In this document: positions 34,502-43,879 of the stretch, in pieces
How positions within the stretch are numbered: position 1 is the stretch's first letter
Layout: every line of letters begins with the position of its first letter
NCBI RefSeq assembly: GCF_036039175.1
Contig: NZ_JAYXKP010000003.1
Location: 124,001 to 188,000, forward strand
DNA from: Marinilactibacillus sp036039175
GTDB taxonomy: Bacteria; Bacillota; Bacilli; Lactobacillales; Carnobacteriaceae_A
Direction of reading: 5' to 3'
DNA: 64,000 bases
Translations under genes and position numbers: made by a program
The notes under the pieces: model-generated
Seen by the model: the letters and a program-made list of their open reading frames with translations, nothing else
What the model was told of the DNA's origin: nothing
Databases searched by the model: none

Positions 34502-35410
34502 TCATCCAATGTTTTTAATTTTATCGTCGAAAATCTTTTGTTCTCGTTTTCTTGTGATGGTGCTTTTGATTAGACCTTTTTTAGGTGAGAAGATAAATGC
34601 AATCAAGCAAGTTACTCCTGTTACAACAGCAATCATCCCGGCAATTGAACTATCCATTGCAAAAGCCAGTCTCACTCCTATCACACTATTGATCACTGCG
34701 AATACTACAGCGAGTCCAATCATTTTCTTTAATTCGTGTGTCAGCAAGTAAGCTGTTAGCCCAGGCCCTACCATAAAGCCAACCACAAGAATGGATCCTA
34801 CTGAGTCATATGCACCAACAGCTGTCAACGAAACTAATGTCATCAGACCATAATAGATCAGTGCTGGTGAAAAGCCAAGCGCAGCTGCAAAAGCAGCGTC
34901 AAAGGTGGTCACTTTCAATTCTTTATAAAACAAAGCGACGAACCCAGTGTTAATCAATAAGATGACGAGCATGGTTACGAATGCTCTAGCTCCAATGTCA
35001 ATTCCAAATACGGTTAATCTTCTAAAGGGCGCAAAAGCAAGTTCACCCATTAATACAGTATCTTGATCCAGATGAATATCTCCGGTAAAGCGTGTGATCA
35101 AAATAATCGCAATACTAAAGAATAATGGAAAGACGACACCGATTGCTGCATCATCTCCAAGTAACTTGGTTCTCTGCAAAGCTTCTATTGCCCATACAGT
35201 AAATACTCCAGTTAACGTTGCACCAATGAGTAGTAAGGGTGAATTCAAATCTCTAGTGATGAAAAAAGCGATGACGATTCCCAAAAGAACCGTATGAGTA
35301 ATGGCATCCGACACCATTGTTGTCCCTCTTAAAACCAAAAAAACGCCTGGCAGAGCGCAGGCAATAGATACAACCACTGCGATGAGTGTGATTTCCGTTA
35401 TAATACTCAT
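34502..35410 (-). CDS. metal ABC transporter permease (second)
   Basis: 302 residues with about eight hydrophobic helices of the ABC-3 family used by Mn/Zn/Fe importers (VFLVLRGTTMVSDAITHTVLLGI near residue 23). Last gene of a four-gene importer; its start overlaps the end of the first permease gene by 4 bases (ATGA). The two different permeases suggest a TroCD-like heterodimer. Confidence 0.92.
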   Translation of the reverse strand: MSIITEITLIAVVVSIACALPGVFLVLRGTTMVSDAITHTVLLGIVIAFFITRDLNSPLLLIGATLTGVFTVWAIEALQRTKLLGDDAAIGVVFPLFFSIAIILITRFTGDIHLDQDTVLMGELAFAPFRRLTVFGIDIGARAFVTMLVILLINTGFVALFYKELKVTTFDAAFAAALGFSPALIYYGLMTLVSLTAVGAYDSVGSILVVGFMVGPGLTAYLLTHELKKMIGLAVVFAVINSVIGVRLAFAMDSSIAGMIAVVTGVTCLIAFIFSPKKGLIKSTITRKREQKIFDDKIKNIG

Positions 35411-36339
35411 TTAATCTGACCTTCTTTCAATGCTTGTAACTTTTGTTCAATCGTTCTTTTCTGCTTACGATAAGAGGAACGTTTTGCGATAATCCCTCTT
35501 TTAGGAGAGAAAAATAAACTGCTTAACACGAATACACTCAGTACGACCACAATCGAAGGTCCGGTGGGAATTCGATTTCCGATTGAACTGATCAATGTTC
35601 CTGAAATCCCAGATACGAATCCAACGATTCCTGCTAGGATAACGACGATATTCAATCTATCTGACCACTGTCTAGCTGCTACTGCTGGACCGATTAGTAA
35701 GGCACTCACTAGAATCACACCAACCGATTCTAACCCTAAAATAATCGTTAAAACAACCATTGTAGACAGAAGCATTTCAACGAATCGTTCTGAATAGCCC
35801 ATTGTCTTGCCAAAGTCGCTGTCGAATGTGAATAGTTTGAACTCTTTCCAGAATAGACCAACTAGCAGTAAAATGATGATTCCTACGATGGCTATTAGAC
35901 GAACATCGCGAATCAGCATAGCGCTAGCTTGTCCAAATATAAAATTGTCTAGCCCAGCTTGTTGCGCGTTTGGGCTTCCTTGAATATAGGTCATAATGAC
36001 AAGCCCTAAGCCGAAAAAGCTCGACAGAACTAAAGACAGCGCACTGTCAAATTTAACGGTTGTCTTTTTGCTCATCAGATGAATCAGACCTGTAGCAAGT
36101 AGTCCTGAAACTGCGGCTCCTAGTAGTAACACAATCAGTTCCTTGCTTTGAATCAGAAGAAATCCGATCCCAATCCCCGGTAGAGCGGAATGACTCAAGG
36201 CGTCTCCCAGGAGACTTTCTTTTTTCAATGTTACGAATGTTCCGACCACTCCGCTCAACAGTCCAAGAAAGCCTGTTCCGAGTGCCACTATTTGAAATGT
36301 GTAGTCACTGAATAAGGCGATGATCTGGTTCCACATCAC
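35407..36339 (-). CDS. metal ABC transporter permease (first)
   Basis: 310 residues of the ABC-3 permease family; TFVTLKKESLLGDALSHSALPGIGIGF near residue 34 is the conserved cytoplasmic loop contacting the ATPase. Overlaps the ATPase gene upstream and the second permease gene downstream by 4 bases each, so all are translationally coupled. The basic C-terminal tail (RSSYRKQKRTIEQKLQ) is cytoplasmic. Confidence 0.92.
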   Translation of the reverse strand: MMWNQIIALFSDYTFQIVALGTGFLGLLSGVVGTFVTLKKESLLGDALSHSALPGIGIGFLLIQSKELIVLLLGAAVSGLLATGLIHLMSKKTTVKFDSALSLVLSSFFGLGLVIMTYIQGSPNAQQAGLDNFIFGQASAMLIRDVRLIAIVGIIILLLVGLFWKEFKLFTFDSDFGKTMGYSERFVEMLLSTMVVLTIILGLESVGVILVSALLIGPAVAARQWSDRLNIVVILAGIVGFVSGISGTLISSIGNRIPTGPSIVVVLSVFVLSSLFFSPKRGIIAKRSSYRKQKRTIEQKLQALKEGQIK

Positions 36340-37091
36340 ACTTCATCCCCTTCTCCAAGGTTCCGATCCTGACGATAGGTTTCTTCAATCGTCTCTTTTG
36401 AGAAGACTTGGTCAATTGGTCCACTATTCAACACTTCTTGGTTAATAAACACAACATCGTCAAAGTATTCTTCCACAGTTTGTAAATCATGATGGACAAC
36501 GATGACCGTTTTATTTTGTTTGGACAGTTCACGTAAAAGATCCATAATAATGCGTTCAGTTTTGATATCGACTCCTGCAAGTGGCTCATCTAGCATGTAG
36601 ATTTCCGCTTCCTGAGCAAGTGCTCGGGCTAAAAAGACTCTTTGACGCTGGCCACCTGAAAGTTGACTGATTTGTCTGTTCGCAAAAGTCGGCATCCCAA
36701 CTTTGTTCAGCATATCTTTGGCGATCGCTTTGTCTTTTTTACCTGGACGTTTGAACCATCCGAGTTTGCCGTATCTTCCCATCAAGACAACATCTAAAAC
36801 AGTGGCGGGAAAATCCCAGTCTACGGAACTGTTCTGCGGAACATAGGCAATATGATTTTTAACTTCTTTATAGGTATGCGTCTGTTCTTCTATAGAATAA
36901 TCAACTTTTCCGGTAACGGGCTTGATAAAGTCGAGCATCGATTTGATTAATGTCGATTTGCCGGCACCGTTTGGACCTACGATAGCCGTTAGTTTTCCCG
37001 TTCTGAACCCAACCGATGTATTCCAAAGTACTGGTTTTGCATCATACGCAACGGTCAATTGACTAATTTCGATAGCGTTCTGCTGTTTCAT
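36336..37091 (-). CDS. metal ABC transporter ATP-binding protein
   Basis: 251 residues with all ABC motifs: Walker A GPNGAGKSTLIKSM near 40, Q-loop YVPQNSSVDWDFP near 89, signature LSGGQRQRVFLARAL near 143, Walker B EIYMLDEPLAGVD near 165, and the H-loop histidine in VVHHDL. VPQ..SVDWDFP is typical of Mn/Zn importer ATPases. It powers the importer with the two permeases downstream. Confidence 0.95.
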   Translation of the reverse strand: MKQQNAIEISQLTVAYDAKPVLWNTSVGFRTGKLTAIVGPNGAGKSTLIKSMLDFIKPVTGKVDYSIEEQTHTYKEVKNHIAYVPQNSSVDWDFPATVLDVVLMGRYGKLGWFKRPGKKDKAIAKDMLNKVGMPTFANRQISQLSGGQRQRVFLARALAQEAEIYMLDEPLAGVDIKTERIIMDLLRELSKQNKTVIVVHHDLQTVEEYFDDVVFINQEVLNSGPIDQVFSKETIEETYRQDRNLGEGDEV

Positions 37092-37123
37092 TTCTTTGTC
37101 CTTCTTTCATCATCTTTTAAACT

Positions 37124-38068
37124 TTAATTTCCTGAGCCATTTAAGGCATCTACGATTGTATCAATATTTGAGCGGTACATTTTAATATACGTTTCTGTAT
37201 CATGTTGCTTATCACCTAAAGCATCCGAATACAGTTCTCCTGCGTTATGCAGTTCTTGCCCTCTACTACTAACTGCTTCAATCAACGCTTCAATGTTTCT
37301 AGAAGAAACAGAACTCTCCACGAACACAGCACTAATTTGATGCTCTGCAATGAAGTCTGCTAAGCCACTGATATCGCCAGTCCCTGCTTCGGTCTGGGTA
37401 TTCACACCTTGCAGTCCAACGACTTCAAAATGGAATTCTCGACCAAAGTACTGAAAAGCGTCATGCGCAGTAACCAGATAGCGAGACTGTTCTGGAACTT
37501 CTTCAATTCTTGTCTTGATATAGTCCGATAGCTCTGTTAGCTCACTGACATAGTCTTCAGCATTCGCTTTATAAGTGGAAGCGTGTTCTGGATCATATTC
37601 AGCAAGTTGCTCCGCAACATATTCTGAAGCATCGATCCAATTATTTACACTGAACCAAATATGCGGATCGTATTCTGTGCTACCTTCACCACCAACCGTT
37701 TGATACTCGCTACTTGGAATCCCTTCGGAAATAACGGCTGTAGGCACGCCTCTAGACTCAAACTGTTCAAACATTTCAATGAATTGCGCTTCAAGATGTA
37801 ATCCGTTGTACACGATCATATCTGCTTCATCCATTGTATAAACATCTGAAGCGGATGGTTGATAAGTATGTGGATCAACTCCCGGCCCCATCAGACCCGT
37901 AACATCTACATATTCTCCACCGATATTTCGAACCAAGTCTGCTATCATCGTTGTCGTAGCGACCACATTGATTGGCTCTTCCCCTGTTTTTTGTACTTCT
38001 TGCTCACTCGAACATGCTGTCAGTAGCAACATGCTCATGAACATCATAAACCCGATTAGTTTTTTCAT
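37124..38068 (-). CDS. manganese-type ABC transporter substrate-binding lipoprotein
   Basis: About 314 residues. The lipoprotein signal ends in the lipobox LLTACSS. Metal ligands can be placed by family pattern: His in DPHTYQPSASD, His in DPHIWFS, Glu in NTQTEAGTGDIS and Asp in LYSDALGDKQHD. His-His-Glu-Asp and the absence of a His-rich loop point to Mn (PsaA/TroA type) rather than Zn. I use the ATG at 38068; a GTG at 38080 is possible. First gene of the operon, with a palindromic operator in its promoter region and MntR-like regulator divergent. Confidence 0.92.
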   Translation of the reverse strand: MKKLIGFMMFMSMLLLTACSSEQEVQKTGEEPINVVATTTMIADLVRNIGGEYVDVTGLMGPGVDPHTYQPSASDVYTMDEADMIVYNGLHLEAQFIEMFEQFESRGVPTAVISEGIPSSEYQTVGGEGSTEYDPHIWFSVNNWIDASEYVAEQLAEYDPEHASTYKANAEDYVSELTELSDYIKTRIEEVPEQSRYLVTAHDAFQYFGREFHFEVVGLQGVNTQTEAGTGDISGLADFIAEHQISAVFVESSVSSRNIEALIEAVSSRGQELHNAGELYSDALGDKQHDTETYIKMYRSNIDTIVDALNGSGN

Positions 38069-38112
38069 CTCTATTTGCACTCTTTCTAATTTTAGACTAT
38101 GCTTAATTTACA

Positions 38113-38134
38113 ATTTTTAGCTTACCCTAAAAAT
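38113..38134. promoter_or_regulatory. candidate MntR/DtxR-type operator
   Basis: ATTTTTAG-CTTACC-CTAAAAAT has perfect 8-bp arms. It overlaps the promoter of the metal transporter operon (a TTGACT -35 box lies beside it on the minus strand). The TTAG...CTAA layout resembles DtxR-family boxes. Confidence 0.55.
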
Positions 38135-38190
38135 ATTTTATAGTCAACTGAATAATTTCTTAAATGATTGTTTACTCTTTTAAATTGCGT

Positions 38191-38220
38191 TTGTCTGTTT
38201 CCCTCTTCATACGTTATACT
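38191..38220 (+). promoter_or_regulatory. candidate distal promoter of the mntR-like gene
   Basis: TTGTCT and TATACT separated by 18 bases. Confidence 0.4.
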
Positions 38221-38249
38221 GTCATTAGACAAAAATGCTACTCGGTTTC

Positions 38250-38278
38250 TTGTCAATTAGCGTAAAAGAATGTAAAAT
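38250..38278 (+). promoter_or_regulatory. candidate proximal promoter of the mntR-like gene
   Basis: TTGTCA and TAAAAT separated by 17 bases, 89 bases before the start codon. Confidence 0.5.
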
Positions 38279-38367
38279 GAATCTTTTGCAACACGTAATC
38301 TCTCGATTCTCTGTACAAGATGCAGTCGATCATACCTATAATAAAGCTTATATAAGGAGTAACATCC

Positions 38368-39021
38368 ATGACACCAAACAAAGAAGACTATATTAAAGCA
38401 ATCTATGAGCATGGCGGCGAAAATGATGTCGTCACAAATAAAAGCCTTGTAAAGGCTCTCTCGGTCTCAGCTGCTTCTGTTACTGAGATGAACGGTCGGC
38501 TCTTAAAAGAGGGTTTGCTGACTCATACACCCTACCAAGGCGTGCGACTCACTCCTAAAGGTCTACAGATCGCCCATAAACTCATTCGTAAGCACCGTCT
38601 CTGGGAAGTTTTCTTGTCAGAAAAATTGGGCTACGACTGGAATGAAGTCCATGCAGATGCCGATTTACTGGAACATGCTTCATCTGATGCTTTGATTGAA
38701 AGGCTCGATCTCTTTTTAGGTGAACCACAATACGATCCTCACGGTGGCGTGATTCCAAATAAAGATGGAACGACTGAAAAGCTAGATCATACACCACTTG
38801 TCGAACTCAAGACGGGCACCCACTTTATCATCAAAGAAGTAAATGATCAGCAAGAGTTTCTAGAATATCTACTGCATAAAAATGTCCAACTAGGAAACGA
38901 ATATGTTTTAAAAGAAATTGAGCCATACGAGGGTCCATTGACCTTGCAGTCTACTGAAGGTCTAGAAACGCTCATCAGTCACAAGGCAGCCTTTAAAATA
39001 CTCGTAAAAATAGTATCCTAA
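38368..39021 (+). CDS. mntR: DtxR/MntR-family metalloregulator
   Basis: 217 residues in three parts: winged HTH (EDYIKAIYEHGGEN, VSAASVTEMNGRLLKEGLL), a dimerisation/metal domain (HRLWEVFLSEKLGYDWNEVHADADLLEHASSD, with His/Asp/Glu ligands) and a C-terminal FeoA/SH3-like domain after residue 135. This three-domain form matches the SloR/MtsR/ScaR regulators of lactic bacteria. With Mn bound it should repress the divergent importer operon through the palindrome at 38113. AAGGAG precedes the ATG. Confidence 0.9.
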   Translation: MTPNKEDYIKAIYEHGGENDVVTNKSLVKALSVSAASVTEMNGRLLKEGLLTHTPYQGVRLTPKGLQIAHKLIRKHRLWEVFLSEKLGYDWNEVHADADLLEHASSDALIERLDLFLGEPQYDPHGGVIPNKDGTTEKLDHTPLVELKTGTHFIIKEVNDQQEFLEYLLHKNVQLGNEYVLKEIEPYEGPLTLQSTEGLETLISHKAAFKILVKIVS

Positions 39022-39037
39022 TCTTAACCTTATCATT

Positions 39038-39069
39038 AGTGAGCGGTCTTTATGACACTCACTTTTTTT
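39038..39069 (+). terminator. terminator of the mntR-like gene
   Basis: AGTGAG-GTC pairs with GAC-CTCACT, then TTTTTTT. Confidence 0.7.
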
Positions 39070-39266
39070 GTATCTTTTTTTACTTAAGAGCTTTTGCGTC
39101 TATGGGCTCTAGATCAATTTTCAAATGTTTTTACAAGCTTTTACTTTTCAAGATTGCTATAGTTAATGAAAGGAAATTCAATGCCAGTTACGGTATTGAT
39201 CATCCTATTCACGGTCATTTTTACTTTTTTGACCGATTATATTGGTATTTAACGGAGGAAAAACAC

Positions 39267-41276
39267 TTGAACAAAACATTTGATTCTATTCAACAGAAAA
39301 TTGTCTACTTAGAAGAACAGGCATATGACAAAGCTGATCTTGGATTGACGTATTCTAAAGAACAATCTACTTTTAAAGTATGGTCTCCACTTGCAGGATC
39401 TGTTACCTTGAACCTATATCAAACTGGGAATCTTGATGAAGAAACCTTGATCGAACAGATTGAAATGGTTGAAAAAGATAAGGTATGGACAGTCACGATT
39501 AATCGAGATCTAGCTGGCCAATTTTACACTTATCAATTCCAGCATAGTTCAGGAACGCAGACTGAGACTCAAGATGTCTATAGTAAAGCAGTCGGCCTTC
39601 ATGGCAATCGATCCGCAATTCTGGATTTATCTACTACTGATCCCGCAGGTTGGTCTGAAGACCATTTTGTTAAGCAACCTTCGATCACAGAAGCTATGAT
39701 TTGGGAAGTACATGTGGAAGATTTTTCCAGTTACGAACATGCTGGGTTTTCAGAAGAATATCGAGGAAAGTATTTAGCCTTTACTGAAACAGACACTTAT
39801 TTGAACAGCGACCCATCTTCAGAATCTCCAACAGGTATTCAGTATCTGAAATCTCTTGGCGTGAATTATGTGCATCTCCTTCCCGCTTTCGATTTTGATA
39901 ATGATGAGATGGGTTCTCAGTACAACTGGGGTTACGATCCAAAGAATTATATGGTTCCCGAAGGTAAATACAGCTTAAACCCTAGCGATCCAGCTTCTCG
40001 CATCAATGAATTTAAACAAATGGTTCAGAGCTTGCATAATCAAAATATTGGGGTTGTACTAGATGTCGTTTATAATCACACCTTTACCTATGATGACTCT
40101 TGTTTCCAATCCACTGTTCCTAATTATTACTACCGTCAAGATGAACAAGGAAACATTACGAATGGATCTGGTTGTGGAAACGAAACAGCTAGTGAACGAA
40201 AAATGATGCGTAAATATATGATTGATTCACTACTCTTTTGGGCCAAAGAATATCATTTAGATGGATTTAGATTTGATCTTATGGGCTTACACGATGTGGA
40301 TACAATGAACCAGATTCGACAAGCATTTAATGATGCAGGTATGGAAGATCTCCTTCTATACGGGGAACCTTGGAATGCTGGAAGCGTAGAAATTCATGAA
40401 CCTAATGTGCCTGCTGATAAATTTCATGTCCAGCAACTTGCTGATGGCATTGCGATATTCAATGATGATTTTCGTGACTCTATCAAAGGACCTGTATTTG
40501 ATGAGCATAAAGGCGCATTTCTTCAAGGCGCTAATGGATATGAAGATAGTGCTTATATGAACGGTGACTTGATTGGTAGCTTACTAGCAAATACTCAAAG
40601 TGTCGTAGGTGATTTTTCTCTTCCAGAAGAAAAAGCCTGGGCTAAAAATCCGACTCAGGTCGTTAACTATTCTTCTGCCCATGATAATTTACCTTTGTAT
40701 GATAAACTCGTACTGACACTGAGAGATGATGAGAACTTTGATCGCCACGAAGAAGTGATTCAAGTAAATAAACTGAATGCGGCTTTACTATTTACAGCTC
40801 AGGGTGGTATCTTCATGCAAGCCGGTGAAGAGTTTGGACGTACGAAATTTGGTGACGAGAATAGCTTCAGCTCTTCTATTGAGACGAATCAACTGAACTG
40901 GTCACAGGTAGTCGAAAACAAAGATTTACTGGATTACTACAGAGGGATGATTCAGATCAGAAAGGCTTACGCTCCATTAAGAGATCAGACAAATCAGACT
41001 GCTGAGAAAATGCATTTCACAGAACTTAGAGAAAATCTGATTGCTTATACCATTCCAAATACGTTAGAAGAGCAACCTAAATGGTCACAAATGGCCGTTA
41101 TTATGAATACGAGCTTATCGCCTGAAACCATTCAACTCCATTCTTCTCTTCCCTTACCAGAAGAATGGACGATCATTGCGAACAGACATACCGCTGGAAC
41201 AGAATCTTTAGGAGTACAAGTTGGACAAGAATTGATTATCAATCCAAGAGAAGTATTAATTCTAGTAGCTGACTGA
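39267..41276 (+). CDS. pulA: type I pullulanase (GH13 debranching enzyme), intracellular
   Basis: About 669 residues. A CBM48-like N-terminal domain (STFKVWSPLAGSVTLNLY near residue 33) precedes a GH13 barrel. YNWGYDPKNYMVPEGKYS is the pullulanase-specific motif. The catalytic regions are VVYNHT, GFRFDLMG (nucleophile Asp), YGEPWNAG (acid/base Glu) and SAHDNLPLYD (transition-state Asp). It hydrolyses alpha-1,6 branches. With no signal peptide it would act on glycogen or imported dextrins. The start is TTG at 39267 with GGAGG 8 bases upstream; the open frame before it is AT-rich leader. Confidence 0.93.
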   Translation: MNKTFDSIQQKIVYLEEQAYDKADLGLTYSKEQSTFKVWSPLAGSVTLNLYQTGNLDEETLIEQIEMVEKDKVWTVTINRDLAGQFYTYQFQHSSGTQTETQDVYSKAVGLHGNRSAILDLSTTDPAGWSEDHFVKQPSITEAMIWEVHVEDFSSYEHAGFSEEYRGKYLAFTETDTYLNSDPSSESPTGIQYLKSLGVNYVHLLPAFDFDNDEMGSQYNWGYDPKNYMVPEGKYSLNPSDPASRINEFKQMVQSLHNQNIGVVLDVVYNHTFTYDDSCFQSTVPNYYYRQDEQGNITNGSGCGNETASERKMMRKYMIDSLLFWAKEYHLDGFRFDLMGLHDVDTMNQIRQAFNDAGMEDLLLYGEPWNAGSVEIHEPNVPADKFHVQQLADGIAIFNDDFRDSIKGPVFDEHKGAFLQGANGYEDSAYMNGDLIGSLLANTQSVVGDFSLPEEKAWAKNPTQVVNYSSAHDNLPLYDKLVLTLRDDENFDRHEEVIQVNKLNAALLFTAQGGIFMQAGEEFGRTKFGDENSFSSSIETNQLNWSQVVENKDLLDYYRGMIQIRKAYAPLRDQTNQTAEKMHFTELRENLIAYTIPNTLEEQPKWSQMAVIMNTSLSPETIQLHSSLPLPEEWTIIANRHTAGTESLGVQVGQELIINPREVLILVAD

Positions 41277-41372
41277 TATTCACATTCAAACATCCTACTC
41301 TAGTACGATGTTTGTCAATTAGTAAGTGTGATACGATAAAACTATCATAAAACAAATGAGGGAGTGAATGTT

Positions 41373-42377
41373 ATGGGTAGACGAGGTGGAGGCGGCGGTG
41401 GCCGTTCTGGTGGCGGCTCATTTGGAGGTAGCCGTGGCGGCTCTAGTCGTATAGGCGGTTCCAGTGGACGTCGTGGTGGCTCAAGCGGAAGATCTGGTGG
41501 GGGCTTTGGCGGTGGTGGCTTCGGCGGCGGCGGTTTTAACAGAGGATATGGCTATGGTGGCGGCTGGGGTTACGGTCGTGGCTGGGGTCGAAGAAGATAC
41601 TATGGTGGCGGTCCTGGTGGTGGCTGTGGTCTTTTAGGTTGTCTTGGTCCATTTATATTCTTCATCATCATGATCAACTTTATTGGTGGTGTCGGTATGT
41701 TTGGAGGATCTAACTACTCTAATTCTAATTCTAACAGTGGTTCGATTCAAACCTCTTCAAGAGAACGAATACCTTTAGAATCAGGACTAGTGAACGAGAC
41801 AGATTACTATACTGACAATGCGAGCTGGATCGGTAATGCAACGACACTAGAAAATGGTATGCGCCATTTTTATAATGAGACAGGGATTCAACCTTATCTT
41901 TATATCACAGAAGAAATTAATGGTGGTACGAACCCTACCGAAGCTGAATTAGATGCATTCAAAAGTGATCTCTATGATGAATTGTTCACAGATGAAGCAC
42001 ATATGCTTGTTCTGTTCTTTGAAAGTGACAATTTTTCTTTAGGTGATTACTATGTCGGTACTGAAATCGGCTCTCAGGCCAGAAGCGTTATGGACCGAGA
42101 AGCACAGGATATCTTTTATGATTATCTGGGACGATATTATTATGATGATCGTTTAGAAGAAGATGAGTTCTTTGCTAAAAGCTTCCAAGAAACTGCAGAT
42201 CGAATGATGACAACAACGCAAAGTCCTTGGATAACGCCAGCTATCATTGCCGGTGGTGCAGTTCTTGTAGGTCTTCTATTCGTCTGGTGGAGAAATATTT
42301 TGAAGAAAGACAAAGAAGCGGCACAACCAGATGAAAGCTATAAAACGAAAAAAGAAGATGATGATTTAGACTTTTAA
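41373..42377 (+). CDS. Gly-rich membrane protein
   Basis: About 334 residues. The first 90 are an Arg/Gly/Ser/Tyr low-complexity segment (GGGGGGRSGGGSFGGSRGG and so on), followed by a hydrophobic helix near residue 95-110. An extracytoplasmic acidic domain of about 170 residues comes next (WIGNATTLENGMRHFYNETG), then a second helix (ITPAIIAGGAVLVGLLFVWW) and a charged tail. The middle domain somewhat resembles TPM-type domains but I am not certain. Start ATG at 41373 with GAGGGAG 8 bases upstream. Function unknown. Confidence 0.7.
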   Translation: MGRRGGGGGGRSGGGSFGGSRGGSSRIGGSSGRRGGSSGRSGGGFGGGGFGGGGFNRGYGYGGGWGYGRGWGRRRYYGGGPGGGCGLLGCLGPFIFFIIMINFIGGVGMFGGSNYSNSNSNSGSIQTSSRERIPLESGLVNETDYYTDNASWIGNATTLENGMRHFYNETGIQPYLYITEEINGGTNPTEAELDAFKSDLYDELFTDEAHMLVLFFESDNFSLGDYYVGTEIGSQARSVMDREAQDIFYDYLGRYYYDDRLEEDEFFAKSFQETADRMMTTTQSPWITPAIIAGGAVLVGLLFVWWRNILKKDKEAAQPDESYKTKKEDDDLDF

Positions 42378-42387
42378 TAACTAGTAG

Positions 42388-42434
42388 AAAAAGCGGTCGT
42401 AATTCCTTTGTAGGAGTTACGACCGCTTTGTTTG
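42388..42434. terminator. bidirectional terminator
   Basis: AAAGCGGTCGTAA pairs with TTACGACCGCTTT between convergent genes. Confidence 0.85.
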
Positions 42435-42474
42435 GTTTAATAGTTAAACTGACAAGAAGGAATAGTCTTTTTTT

Positions 42475-42990
42475 CTATCCCCAGTATTTTTGAACAGCAC
42501 CGTTCTTACCTTGAACGGGATCTCTTTGAGGTAAATCAACTTTTTTCACTTCTCTTTTGATTTTCCAAAACTGTTCTTCTGATTGAACGTCTTTCTCTTT
42601 GTACGTATCGAACTCTTTGCCATTTGGATAGGCACCTACAATACTAAAATCTTTGGAAGCTTTCAGTCTTTTATGAGCTGTACCAGCTGGCAAAAGAATC
42701 ACGTCTCCTTGAGTAAACGTAATGGTTTTGCTACTAAGACCTCCGAGTTGGACAGTTGCTTCTCCTGAAAGACAGACTAATACTTCATGGGTATTTGAAT
42801 GAAAGTGATGGTAATCAAAAATACCGTTTACCCATGCATTTGTATACTGATGTTCCGCCAACTGGTCTATTACAGCCTGTGCTGGATGATTTTGATTGAC
42901 TAAATCTTTGAAGCCTTCAGGATAAACTAATACTGGCAGACCATTATTAGGATAAGGTTTATTTTCTTCAAGAAGGATTTGTTGCATCAT
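42475..42990 (-). CDS. cupin-domain protein
   Basis: 171 residues. A single cupin barrel with motif 1 FHSNTHEVLVCLSGEATVQLGG near residue 62 (His, Glu ligands) and motif 2 GDVILLPAGTAHKRLKA near 95 (His ligand). Binds a metal and acts as enzyme or sensor; relatives are annotated only as cupins. Single gene. Confidence 0.8.
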   Translation of the reverse strand: MMQQILLEENKPYPNNGLPVLVYPEGFKDLVNQNHPAQAVIDQLAEHQYTNAWVNGIFDYHHFHSNTHEVLVCLSGEATVQLGGLSSKTITFTQGDVILLPAGTAHKRLKASKDFSIVGAYPNGKEFDTYKEKDVQSEEQFWKIKREVKKVDLPQRDPVQGKNGAVQKYWG

Positions 42991-43205
42991 TTCACTATCC
43001 CCTTTTCCATCGTTTCATCTAGTGTCTCATCATGGTAATTCTATTTCAAATATACCATCTTACATCTTTATTATATTAATATTTTTACAAAACTACAAGG
43101 TATTGTTTGACAAAATTTTATAGTTTAAGTATTCTAGTATAAGGTAGATATATTAGATCTGACCACTATTCGAATGGAACAAAGCTTATATAGAAAGGCG
43201 TAATT

Positions 43206-43709
43206 ATGAGACTATTAAATATTTTCAAATCAAAGTCAAAAGCCTCCACCTCCTCTTGTAGACCCGAAAAAACTCAAGACAATAAATGTCAGAAAATCCA
43301 GTACGAAACTAAAATCCCTGCAAAAAAAATCACAAGTAGCCAAGAAGTGATTGAAATGATCGTTTCGAAAATGGTCAAAGAAGATCCCTTTAAGAACTTT
43401 TATACAGGTAAAAAAGATGCTGATTTTACACCAATGTCAAAACGTGTTTATAAATATGATGCGATTACGACAGTAAATGTAAATTTAGTTCCTCAAAATG
43501 AGACCTTCACCGTTTCCGTAGAAGGCATTTCTATAGGTACACTCCCCGAATCAATCAGTGGTAAGCTTAGCGGATATTACAATCAGTTTATGCTGACAGC
43601 CTATGCATATGTGGTTGGCGGCTACTACAAAGAGTACGATACTACAAAAGAAGAAGTTGTCGAGGCATTTGAACCTTACGATGTCGACATTTATATACAG
43701 TTCACTTAA
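43206..43709 (+). CDS. hypothetical protein, 167 residues
   Basis: A basic start (MRLLNIFKSKSKASTSS) without a hydrophobic signal, two early cysteines, then a compact domain with beta-like segments (TTVNVNLVPQNETFTVSVEG) and an acidic C terminus. AAAGG lies about 8 bases before the ATG. It is a single-gene unit with its own terminator. I do not recognise the family. Confidence 0.6.
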   Translation: MRLLNIFKSKSKASTSSCRPEKTQDNKCQKIQYETKIPAKKITSSQEVIEMIVSKMVKEDPFKNFYTGKKDADFTPMSKRVYKYDAITTVNVNLVPQNETFTVSVEGISIGTLPESISGKLSGYYNQFMLTAYAYVVGGYYKEYDTTKEEVVEAFEPYDVDIYIQFT

Positions 43710-43722
43710 TGTATTTAATTAC

Positions 43723-43767
43723 AAACAGGTATCTTCCCTATCTATTCTTGGGAGATACCTGTTTTTT
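43723..43767 (+). terminator. terminator
   Basis: AAACAGGTATCTTCCC pairs with GGGAGATACCTGTTT, then T run. Confidence 0.85.
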
Positions 43768-43879
43768 GTCTATTACCTTACAAGCCGATTAATTGCAGTT
43801 TTATTTTTTTAATAGTAATCTGAAAGGTAACAAGTTCTATTTAACTTTTTAATGCAAATTATAAACGGAGGCGTTCTTA

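Noticed and set aside
39039..39266. N-terminal extension of the pullulanase by 76 residues.
   Set aside because: The stretch overlaps the mntR terminator, is Phe/Tyr-rich as AT-rich noncoding DNA often reads, and GGAGG is correctly spaced from the TTG at 39267.
1029..42377. Gly-rich low-complexity segments as possible mobile or repeat elements.
   Set aside because: They are in-frame parts of two membrane proteins with normal flanking domains, and no duplicated DNA was seen.
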